Origin: Beroe ovata
Taxonomy: Eukaryota > Ctenophora > Nuda > Beroida > Beroidae
Assembly: GCA_946803715.1 (NCBI GenBank)
Contig: CAMPET010000228.1
Span: 60,855 to 103,705 of the forward strand
Length of the DNA stretch: 42,851 bases
Direction of reading: 5' to 3'
Every line of letters starts with the position of its first letter. Position 1 is the stretch's first letter. The notes beneath the pieces were generated by a model, which saw only the letters and a list, made by a program, of their open reading frames with translations, was not told the origin of the DNA and did no database searches. Made by a program: the position numbers and the translations under genes. Shown one piece after another: positions 10,209 to 18,900 of the stretch.

Positions 10209-12896
10209 TCATTTCTTGTTTTTCTGTAGGAATTCCCAAGTGTTCTTGATTTCCTTGTCACTTGTAATCTTGTGGGCATTCTTCATCAGGTTGACGAACT
10301 TCTCGTATTTCTTGGGAAGGTTGGGCGATGCCATCAACTTTTTCTTCAGCTCGTTCAGGTTAGGAGCAGCGGCAGTTGGTGTCTGCGGTTTCTTAGCTTG
10401 TTTTGGTGTTGCTTTGGGTGTGGCAGCAGCCTTGTTACCATTGGTCTTCACAGCAACCTAGGGAAGCGATAGCATCATCACAAGTCATGTTGATAAGGAA
10501 ATATTATGTGTACGGCGCTTTTGGGAAGTTCAACACGTACCGGCGTGGCTGCTTCAGTTTTCCGCTTTTTGGTTGCCGGTACCTCGACCTCCTCCTCTTC
10601 ACTCTCTTCCTCACTCTCCTCTTCATCGCCGTCTTCATCGTCATCGTCTTCTTCTTCGTCTTCGTCGTCATCTGATTCTACCTCTTCGTCATCTGAAAAC
10701 ACCGACATCGGTCGTAAAAACGAAAATAATGAATCGTGATAATGGCAACATTGGAAGACTGCAGTATTTCACTTACAACATTAGACTGATTTTGGTCAAG
10801 GATGGACATGGCACAAGTTATTTGGTCGGTGGTCCAAGGCCCTATTGGCCAGCTCACCACGTGGAAATTCAGCAATCGAGCCGCGCGGATGCGCGCAAAT
10901 TTTTTTGAGAAAAGGTGTGACAAATAATATCTACATAAGAAGTTGGCGCGGCGCGTTACGGAAACGACAATTCTCTTTGTGACAGGGCGCAGGTTGCGGC
11001 GGGAAAATGTTGGATCGTACATTTATTTAATCAGTGAAATAGTCAAGAACTCTTTACCATCATCATCTTCTTCGTCGTCTTCATCATCGTCGTCTTCATC
11101 ATCGTCTTCTTCATCTGAGATTCAGAAGTAAATTCCACACTCGATTCCACCGATTCATGAGTAATTTCATGAGGCCTAGAATTATACCTACCACCATCCA
11201 ACATGGGCAATGGTCATTTAAACACATAACTTGTCAAGCCGGTGCCTAATCCTCGACCCCCTCTCTTACCTGATTCCCCCTCTTCATCATCGTCAGACTC
11301 CATTTCCACGTCCCCCTCTTTCTCAGCTGCCACAGCAGGCGTGTCGATTTCCTCTACAACTTCTTCCTTCTTCTCCGCCTCGGCTTCTTTTGGTGCTTCT
11401 TCCACCTTTTCTTCTTCAGCTGCAGGCTCTTCCTCGTTTGCTTCTTCTTCTTTTTCTACCACTGGTTCGACTTTTTCTTCTGCTTCCTCCGTCTTAGCTT
11501 CGGGTTTCTTGGATAGAGGACCAGGTTTGGAGCTCGCGATTGCTTCTGAAAAATTGTCCGATAACACTTCGATCATAGCTTGTGAGTGATGACTGTTACA
11601 CGCCATTCAATCAATCTCAATAATGGGGAAGTTGGAATGAGAATAGCGATAGAAAAATCTCACTTTTGTCTTTCTTCATGAATGTCTTGAGTTTGTTTGC
11701 TTGTGCAGCTGCCAACTCTTCCATCATCTTTTCCTCATCTATTTCTTCCTCCTGTGATTTATAGTTTGGTAATCGATGAAGCATGGTTTCAGTACACCGA
11801 AATTGGAAAGGTAAGAAGGGGGAGGGCGTGGCCGGAGTTATGAAGAACTCACATCGTCTGATTCCTCTTCATCTTCTTCACTGGCTTCACCATCGACTAG
11901 CTGGGGAACACCCTGTTCTTCATCATCTGATGTGAGGGTAGTGTTATATGAATAGTGCTATGAATTCACAGGCGAACTTATTCACTTTTCCAAGCCGATT
12001 GTTGACGATACAAAAAAGAAATCCGTTCCAAATCAGCATATTTAGAGGATTTCCAATAAATGAAGGGATATGTGAACGAAATTATGGAATTATAAATTCA
12101 ATGCCAACCTTCTGAGTCCTCGTCTCCAGCATCCTCAATTTCTTGTGAATGTGTTCCAGTGATGTAGACAGGCCCATCTCCAGCAGCCAGCTTGAGTTTC
12201 ACCTGCTTCAACAGGGAATGAGGTTTCAATGAACTTGCTCAACACAATAGATGGGATTGATTCGCTATGTTCACCTTAAAGGGCCTCAATGACGAACACT
12301 GCACTTCCTAAGGTAAAAACAATTTTCAAGTCAATTGCACCTGTTTGAAGCTCAGAGAGAGCTTGCAGTTAGGAACAGCATTAGGAATCAGCTGGCAGAT
12401 CATGCTACTCTTTTCCTCTCCACTGGTTACTCGGAATGTAGCTTCTATCATGCATCTTTCCTTGCAGTTCAGACCCAGCACTATCTGTAGAAAATTTGAT
12501 ATTTATGCAAGGTCAATTAATGATCTGTATCATCAAGATTCAGATGATTCTCTTCAAATAAAGCCTTTTTACACTAGGTAAATCATATAGTGGTGGTATA
12601 GACTTGACCAACCGTTATGAGATATCAAAATTTCCCAGTTGGTACACAGTTAATAATACCGTATTACTGTAAATACAGTATTACTGTAAAACCTACAACC
12701 TTGCTGCATTTATTAATCAAATATTATTATCTTCTATTATGAGTAAGACCTAAATAATGTGATATAACAGATCTTATCTGACCTGCTCAATCATCAGATG
12801 GTGTGAAATTTCCTCATCATTGTGTTCCCAAACACACTCCCTGTCCTTTGAAGTTAGAGTAGCACACCAAGAATCTTGGGAGATGATGTTATTCAT
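10209..12896 (-). CDS. NPM1: Nucleophosmin (NPM1-type nucleoplasmin family), 9 exons
   Basis: A nucleolar histone chaperone and ribosome-assembly factor by family. Exons in transcript order are 12896-12783, 12484-12341, 12202-12109, 11926-11853, 11751-11664, 11545-11270, 11114-11058, 10692-10541 and 10457-10209. They total 1248 nt (415 aa) with matching phases. Residues 1-117 form the nucleoplasmin core (SWCATLTSKDRECVWEH, then HHLMIEQIVLGLNC, ending KLKLAAGDGPVYITGTHS, equivalent to the GSGPVHISGQH strand of NPM1). Then come several Asp/Glu tracts encoded by separate exons, interrupted by a helical segment (EEKMMEELAAAQANKLKTF) and a Pro/Glu/Ala-rich stretch. KKRK near residue 321 is a likely nuclear localisation signal. 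The last 45 residues (LPKKYEKFVNLMKNAHKI to the end) match the NPM1 C-terminal three-helix bundle, which binds nucleic acid and retains the protein in the nucleolus. At 415 aa it is longer than human NPM1 (294), mainly through the acidic arm. Confidence 0.9.
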
Positions 12897-13592
12897 GTCC
12901 TCACACTAATTGAAATTCGAGATCAATGATCATGTTAATTGAACTGCATCTGCAACAAGTTGAACTACTCAGTACGTGCTAATCAATCCACACTAAAGTG
13001 GATGAGGAGGATGACAAAGAAATGTGATATTTGATAAGGCTATTAATTTCGTGATGAAACCACATGGTTCGATTCCTTGTAAAATATGCCTTACAGCAAT
13101 ATAATCTGATTCTTTTGATCCATACATGTGGATCACTGAGTTGGCCTTCGGTGACCCTCATTATCCATGTTGTGCTTCTCAGGGGTCAAGTCAGATTAAT
13201 ATCACAGTTACCACTAGATAGATTTAGTATTTTCAAAAAAATGTAAATATGTAAGTATAACATGTAGATAGGTATCAGGTAGATTGTATATTTTATACTG
13301 ACAGGGGTGATCAATTATTAGTTTGCTATTAAATGATCCTCTACTTCTCTTGGCTAAGTGTCTTACTAAATTTCATGTTGCTGGAGTAAAGATAAAGACT
13401 GTTTCAGGCGGGAGGTCACTGTACTTCACGGTGCTATACCGGGTACCAGGGGGATGGGGGTGACTGCTTGGGGGGCCTACCTCATATTAAAAAGCTCTCA
13501 CAATGTAAACACCCCGGAAGCTGATGTAGGTATTGGACTGATGATGCCTACACAGTACACACCACTCATCTTGGTGTGATTCATTTAGATCT
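12897..13592. other. Intergenic region upstream of nucleophosmin
   Basis: This stretch should contain the promoter and 5' untranslated region of nucleophosmin. A short segment at about 13055-13100 is related to the dispersed repeat at 5819 and 35226. Bases 13380-13590 are more GC-rich and look like old mobile-element sequence, but I cannot classify them. Confidence 0.4.
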
Positions 13593-14045
13593 TACTGCTC
13601 ACCACAATGTTTACCTAAAGTGATCTTATTGGTATTCAAGTACAGAGTTGGAAAAAAGTCCTGCAGATTGATGTCTCAAAAGAATCTTTCTTTTCTGGAA
13701 TATATCTTTCTGAAATGTAGTTTCTTTTCTTTCATGAAGTATCTTCAGATACATAGTTAGATAAATAAATAAATTATTCTACAGGATTATATACCCTATA
13801 TACCAGATATAATCTGCTCCTTTTTGTGAGCTCTACGGACAACTCTCTTCTACGAACTCATTATTACTTGAATTAACGTCTGACTAGGTATATGAATTGG
13901 AAGTTGAATAAATTAAATGAAATACAATAACGCAACGGAATGTTAAAAGATACATAGTTATCATTCATGACGGATGAATTGAATGACAGAATTGAATGAC
14001 AGATGAATTGAAATATTACAACAGATCAATGCTTTGTTTTATTGC
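13593..14045 (+). repeat. Left direct repeat flanking the PHD element
   Basis: The stretch from CTGCTCACCACAATGT onward is repeated in the same orientation at 14763-14999. The two copies share GTCCTGCA-ATTGATGTCTC, AAGAATCTTTCTTTTC and, at the far end, GAATTGAAATATTACAACAG. This copy has about 180 extra bases (13770-13950) of AT-rich sequence missing from the right copy. The pair brackets the inverted-repeat element exactly. Confidence 0.8.
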
Positions 14046-14761
14046 TTTAAACTTTACAACACTACTTTATACAATCAAATTTGAGGTATGGCAAAGAATG
14101 AAAAGCCCCGGACGATGGATAGTGACCCGGGTGAAGTGACGAAGAAACGAGGACCAGGAAGGCCCATCGGATCCAAGAGCAAGGTGGTAAAGAGTCCCAA
14201 GAAGAGCGAGATTGCCCCAACAGCAGTTGCTGACTATTGCCCATGTAAGGACTACATGGAAGGTGAGCTTTCAATAGAGTGTCAGCTTTGCTCAGAATAC
14301 TGGCATCTGTGTTGTGTGGGGTTAAGAGGTTTATCTGAAGAAATGGTCAGTGCTCTTGATAGATGGCAATGCCCTGATTGCTATACATGTCCCTATTCCT
14401 ATAAGGAAAAGGCCTCAACATCAGATCAAGTTTCCATCTCAGACCAGGGGTCTATGAAAGTGCTGCTGCGTGATGAACTTCATGCTATACAACCTGTCAN
14501 GAGACAATTCAGTTCATCCATGTTTGATTCAAGTTTGAAAGTAATGAAAATGCTGAAATAGCTGGTACTAACACTTTGTAGTGATGGTTACTGCCTACCG
14601 AGTAGAAAGATGAGGAACCTTGTGTAGTTGAGCTGGCTTCACTTCCTTTACTGTTCACAACACTCCATTGACATTAACATGACATTACTCCCCTTGGGGG
14701 GTGTTCTCGTTCACCATCTACCTCAAATTTGATTGTATAAAGTAGTGTTGTAAAGTTTAAA
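14046..14761 (+). mobile_element. 716-bp element with perfect 43-bp terminal inverted repeats enclosing a PHD-finger ORF
   Basis: Bases 14046-14088 (starting TTTAAACTTTACAACACTAC) and 14719-14761 are perfect reverse complements over 43 bp. The left repeat ends at the first base of the ATG of the enclosed PHD-finger frame. The element is itself flanked by the long direct repeats 13593-14045 and 14763-14999. Perfect inverted repeats suggest recent activity or gene conversion. No transposase is present, so if mobile it is non-autonomous or a fragment of something larger. The superfamily cannot be set from sequence alone. Elements with mixed direct and inverted terminal repeats, or CR1-like LINE ORF1 proteins that carry PHD fingers, are possible relatives (inference). 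Confidence 0.7.
14088..14561 (+). CDS. AT-hook plus PHD-finger protein encoded inside the inverted-repeat element
   Basis: A plus-strand frame of 157 codons with an ATG at 14088. Residues 18-31 (VTKKRGPGRPIGSK) contain a classic AT-hook GRP core followed by more Lys. Residues 46-100 form a PHD-like zinc finger with ordered ligands: CPCKDY, ECQLC, HLCC and CPDCYTCPY. This gives the Cys4-His-Cys3 spacing plus one further Cys pair. PHD fingers bind histone tails and AT-hooks bind AT-rich DNA, so a chromatin-tethering role for a mobile element is plausible (inference). The frame crosses an N at 14500, and beyond it the sequence has no recognisable domain, so the C-terminus is uncertain. The reading frame is the only plus-strand coding unit in the first 40 kb that I can support. 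Confidence 0.65.
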   Translation: MAKNEKPRTMDSDPGEVTKKRGPGRPIGSKSKVVKSPKKSEIAPTAVADYCPCKDYMEGELSIECQLCSEYWHLCCVGLRGLSEEMVSALDRWQCPDCYTCPYSYKEKASTSDQVSISDQGSMKVLLRDELHAIQPVXRQFSSSMFDSSLKVMKMLK

Positions 14762-14762
14762 A

Positions 14763-14999
14763 CTGCTGCTCACCACAATGTTAACCAAAAGTGATCTTAT
14801 TAGTGTTCAAGTACAGAATTGAAAAAAGTCCTGCATATTGATGTCTCAAAAGAATCTTTCTTTTCTGAAATATATCTTTCCATGAAGTATCTTTTCTGAA
14901 ATGTAGCATCTTTTCTTTCATGAAGTATCTTCAGATATATAGTTATCATTCATGACAGATGAATTGAAATATTACAACAGATCAATGCTTTGTTTGCAA
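14763..14999 (+). repeat. Right direct repeat flanking the PHD element
   Basis: This is the second, shorter copy of the repeat at 13593-14045, with about 90% identity (by eye) in the shared parts. It ends in CAATGCTTTGTTT, as does the left copy at 14045. Confidence 0.8.
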
Positions 15000-15020
15000 T
15001 ATTTAAATACAAGGCCGTTG

Positions 15021-15084
15021 TTGTCAGATTTTATCTGACCTCTGTTTCCAGCGCGCGAGAAACAAGTCAGGTAACATCTGACAA
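15021..15084. mobile_element. Palindromic MITE-like element, family 1, with 8-bp target-site duplication
   Basis: The 64-bp unit runs from TTGTCAGATTTTATCTGACC to GTCAGGTAACATCTGACAA and is almost fully self-complementary around a GCGCGC centre. It is flanked on both sides by the same 8 bp GGCCGTTG (15013-15020 and 15085-15092), as expected of a target-site duplication. A 120-bp relative is at 28563-28682 with its own, different 8-bp duplication. An 8-bp duplication is typical of hAT-type transposition; no transposase is in the window. Confidence 0.8.
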
Positions 15085-15132
15085 GGCCGTTGATGAAAAC
15101 GCGCGCGAAAAATTGACTTGCCAGTCGATGAA

Positions 15133-15247
15133 TTGTACATTGTAGGATTTTACCCTACCTGCTACCGTCGGTGCGCGCGATTTTCAATCCCCCTTACTTG
15201 CCAGGGATAAAATCCCCGCGCCAGCAAGGGTAGGGTGGAATCCTACA
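15133..15247. mobile_element. Palindromic MITE-like element, family 2, copy 1
   Basis: The ends read TTGTAGGATTTTACCCTACC and GGTAGGGTGGAATCCTACAA in inverted orientation, with an inner GCGCGCGATTTTCAATC block. A direct repeat GTCGATGAA flanks it (15124-15132 and 15249-15257), though the left end carries a few extra bases (TTGTACA) before the TTGTAGG terminus. Other copies are at 15380-15473, 28365-28517 and, truncated, about 28727-28790. Confidence 0.75.
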
Positions 15248-15379
15248 AGTCGATGAAATGATGAACTAGAACTCTGGTTTAATTTCGCGCGCGCGCCGCT
15301 TAGGCGACAGATTGTCTGCACTCTGCTATGTCGCGTCGAGAATTTCGTCTTGAATTGCGTGCGCGGGTCCGGTTGTATG

Positions 15380-15473
15380 TTGTAGGATTTCACCCTACCC
15401 TTGCTGGCGGGATTTTATCCTGTCGGGGCGGATTGAAAATCGCGCGCACCGACGGTAGGGCAAAATCCTACAA
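15380..15473. mobile_element. Palindromic MITE-like element, family 2, copy 2 (inverted relative to copy 1)
   Basis: It begins TTGTAGGATTTCACCCTACC and ends GGTAGGGCAAAATCCTACAA. The inner ATTGAAAATCGCGCGCACC block is the reverse complement of that in copy 1, so the copy is inserted in the other orientation. GTGCGCGG follows the right end and also occurs a few bases before the left end, so a clean target-site duplication is not certain. Confidence 0.7.
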
Positions 15474-15538
15474 GTGCGCGGCACAAACTTCGCGGCTTGC
15501 AGTTGCATCAGAGGTCCCAGGTCTGGCATCGCCATTAC

Positions 15539-15715
15539 TTGTCGATCGATGATAGACCCTGTCGAGAATTTCGTTGCGCGCGGCGCAAACTTATTCTCAG
15601 ACAGCGGCTTGCATCAGCGGTCTGGCATCGTCAGACAACGCCATTACACATTTATACAAGCGACAGCACTAGACAGCAGGGCCTAGCGTAGCCGGGCAAT
15701 CGACTGACGTGAGTC
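15539..15715. repeat. GCGC-rich repeat, family 3
   Basis: The segment GTCGATCGATGATAGACCC followed by TGTCGAGAATTTCGTTGCGC, then ATTCTCAGACAGCGGC and GCATCAGCGGTCTGG, recurs with small changes at 28190-28330 and partly at 27775-27920. It contains short internal inverted repeats (CAGAC / GTCTG). It is probably another short element of the same repeat community, but ends and target-site duplication are not clear. Confidence 0.6.
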
Positions 15716-16083
15716 GTGAGATAAGCGAAGCCAATTTGAACTTGAAGCATCTAAATTTTTTAATGCTTATACTTCATTGTTCATACTATTACTGAGTAGC
15801 ACACATGATATTGATACATTGGTACAATCGTCATCAATTAACGATCCCATCCGGTTGAGCGATTGAATATCGACTGCCCATCGCACTGTCAAGGTTCGCG
15901 ATATGTATATGTAATTGTCAGTTGTTACTGGGATTCAGTTTCACCACAGCTCACAATATATTAAGCGCGACCCCTCTGCTCGTTTCTGTTAAACTTAAAT
16001 GATTGAGAGCTTTTTGATCCAACCGAATATCCCATTCTAACTCTACGCTGATGACACACTGAACTCATTTGGTGGATAGGTAT
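15716..16083. other. Intergenic region downstream of the KCTD gene
   Basis: AT-rich sequence with no recognised gene. It presumably holds the 3' untranslated region of the minus-strand KCTD gene. Confidence 0.4.
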
Positions 16084-17733
16084 TCATTCAGAGAAAGGAC
16101 GGAAAGTGAACTTGGCAAAGTTTCCTTGTTGAGACGAGGTGAATACTAGAAGTTCCTTCCCCTCATTCGTCAGGAGTGCCATCTTGTTCTGAGTGAGCAT
16201 CTCACCACCCGGCACCTGTGAGCAAAATAATGTTAGGTATCCGTATAGGGAAGGAAAATTTTAACCTCAGTACCGCTCAATATAATACGAATCGCCATTG
16301 CCATCAGGTATATTGACATTGAACTCACGATTAGTGACAGGAAAGTGCTCCCTGCCTCACTCTGTAGCTTGAACTTGCCCCGTTTGATGTACCGGTAGAA
16401 GAATGCGGCATAGTACACCTTGCTCGTTTCGTCCCAAAGGGTGGGGAGAGCTACAGCTGCCCTTGCAACCTGTGAGAAGAGGCGCGCTAAGATGACGACG
16501 GGTGCCATAGTGTGTTTAAAGTGAAGGGGAAACGTGCTATTGCTAACTAGGCAGGGGAGGGCGGGATACCTTAGCTTGAGAGTAGGCATCCATTGGCGAT
16601 AATCCAGCTTCTGCAGACGCGTCCTCAACAAGAATAATCCTGAACACATGCGAAGAATTCTACTACTGTATTGTTAGGCATTATCTTCCTGGTTTGACAT
16701 TATCCTATCCTGTACAAGAGCATACATTTCAAAAACCATGTAAACCCGTACCTCTTTTCTGTTTCGTCATCATTGCCACATTGTGTGAATACGATGGCTT
16801 TCGCGTTGCAACTGTCTACATACGCACCATTTAGGAACGGGCACACTTGAAATGAAAGTACTCATCAAGAAAAGAACAACAACAAATCAATAATCAAATT
16901 CCAGAAGTATTTTTGCATGGTGGTAATTTAACTTACCTACACCACTTCCAACTGCCGATCCAGGACTATTAATCTGATCCATGATAAGGTCTGCGATGGA
17001 TAGCAAACATAAGATAGACAAATTCAAGAGGAGAAGTGCATTGGGAATTTTATCACATTCTCAGTAAAAACACACACAATAGCTAATATAACCACAAGTT
17101 TAGCAATTGAGAAAGCGCCAATTGAAGAATCAATAGATCTAGTGAAGCTACTAACTGCAGTACCTGCAATAGAGTCGAGAGAGTAGTAGAGAGCTTCATC
17201 GTATAACGAAGAGAGACTTAATCCTGATCCGGACACATCCAATTTCCGAGTTCGGAGGAATCGGAGAATCACGGTGAAATAGTCGGGATCTCCTAAAGAA
17301 TAGGGGGTTGAAGGGAGGAGATGTGTGAAGCGGTAGAGAAATACAGTGCTATTGGGGGGAATGAAGCATGACAACAATTGCTTTCAAAGCGCGGATTTGT
17401 ATCGCATTTGATATTACAGGTAATATCCATACTTGTTCCACTCACGATCTATGAAGAAAGCACCGGACGCATCTTTAACTGAAGGGGTTCTCCCACTGAG
17501 AAGAGCGGAGAAGAAATTGTCCTTCCCATCGTACCGTAGCGTGGTCTCGGTAGTTTCAAATAACCTCTGGGAGGGTGGGGTAATTACATTAGGAACGAAG
17601 AAGTATGGAGAATCACAAGTATAATGTATGAAGAATCACATGTTATGTGTCCAGCTCTACATTTGTATTACGAAGATTTCAACTATACTTAACCAACCCC
17701 GCCAACATTGAGTTTCACTATCGTGTCCGCCAT
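16084..17733 (-). CDS. KCTD-type BTB/POZ (T1) domain protein, 8 exons
   Basis: Exons in transcript order are 17733-17698, 17566-17446, 17292-17164, 16990-16937, 16845-16752, 16639-16570, 16469-16329 and 16215-16084. They total 777 nt (258 aa), all phases agreeing. The N-terminus MADTIVKLNVGG is the classic start of a T1/BTB domain. It continues through FFSALLSGRTPSVKDASGAF, FFIDRDPDYFTVILRFLRT and an LYDEALYYSLDSI helix to about residue 97. KCTD proteins assemble as oligomers and often act as cullin-3 substrate adaptors or channel and GPCR partners. The remaining 160 residues (with SPGSAVGSG, VCPFLNGAYVDSCN, LVEDASAEAGLSPMDAY and KVYYAAFFYRYIKRGKF) are not a family tail I recognise, so I do not assign a specific KCTD number. 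The very small first exon, ending right after LNVGG, is supported by phase and GT site. Confidence 0.82.
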
Positions 17734-18900
17734 CTGAGTGATCACACTTTCTCTATGCCATCAATTAATCTGCATAGAGACCTTGCCGCATACGCTAGAA
17801 ACACTGTGAGTTAGATGGGCTTCAAAATCATGAACTTGTGCTTTGATAAGTTGTAGAACTAGGATGTCTTACGAATGATCAAATCAGTGATAACACGTTC
17901 ATAGCTATTATCTAGGTAAAAATGAAAAATAATAATGAATTGATAGACTATGAATGTTATATATTTATCATTTTAAAAGCCTATATTAACAAATAGGTTG
18001 ACTCATTATGTCGGCAAGTTTGATGGTCTCTAGCGAAATAAAATGTAAGTGAGTAGTAGAGTGTAAGCTTCGGGGGAGCATAATAATCATCGGATTAAAA
18101 CTTTATCTTGACAATTCGAATTATATGACTTCAACTTTCGCATAGGTATAGTTCTATCTATATACAACGTTATTTTAACTACAGTCCCAAGTCAAGGAAT
18201 CTATTAGTCAAATCCAGGATCATATTAAGCAACATTATTCAATACATAAAACAGGTATATTATTGTGTACTTGGGGCGCTGTCATGGGTCTACTATGTCA
18301 GAGGGTTGCTGAGCTGAGAGCGCTCGTTCATGGCTCTTGCTTAGCTGAAAATAGTTTTATTCAATGACTTGGTTCAAATTGGTAAACTGTTACACCTGAC
18401 ATCATTTGCTGCCGTCTGGGCTTCTTTAAGAAACACTTAGAGTGACATTTAGAAATTCCTAAATGAAAAGGGCACCCTTTTAGCTCTGCTATCTTCCATT
18501 TAGGTATTCCTATCGCCCTAATTGCTTTTATTAGCAAAAGTACCGTTCATTTACAAGTAAATCATGTTGTCACTTTTCATTCCTTGAAACGCGCGCGCAT
18601 GCACCGGTTAATTAGTTCTGACGCGCGAAATTAAGGGCTTTTCAACTACAAAATCATCTCGCGCGTTACGACCAAACTGCGCGTCGCATAACAAAGACAA
18701 CTCGCGCGCAAATTTACTGAATTAACTTGCTTTCCTGTATTTTGGAATGAGAAGCATGTGATTCAGGATGTACGTCAGATGTTGACGTCACTATCTTAGC
18801 GGGAATTGCTATCGCTACAATCCGACAGACACATCTATCAAGCGGCCGATAAGTTAAGAATACGCCATGCGAACGTAAACAATTTTTGTCAACTTTGGTG
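17734..18900. other. Intergenic region KCTD / HDAC with a GCGC-rich patch
   Basis: No gene is seen. Bases 18590-18715 contain five GCGCGC-type clusters (for example GAAACGCGCGCGCATGC), like those at the centres of the palindromic repeats elsewhere. Its termini are not recognisable, so it may be a decayed relative or a CpG-rich regulatory patch. The rest is AT-rich. Confidence 0.4.

Noticed and set aside
10506-10739. Plus-strand Ser-rich frames opposite the nucleophosmin acidic exons (also 11242-11589 and 10943-11131)
   Set aside because: They are the complement of GAA/GAT-rich acidic coding exons; the minus-strand models join into a complete nucleophosmin.
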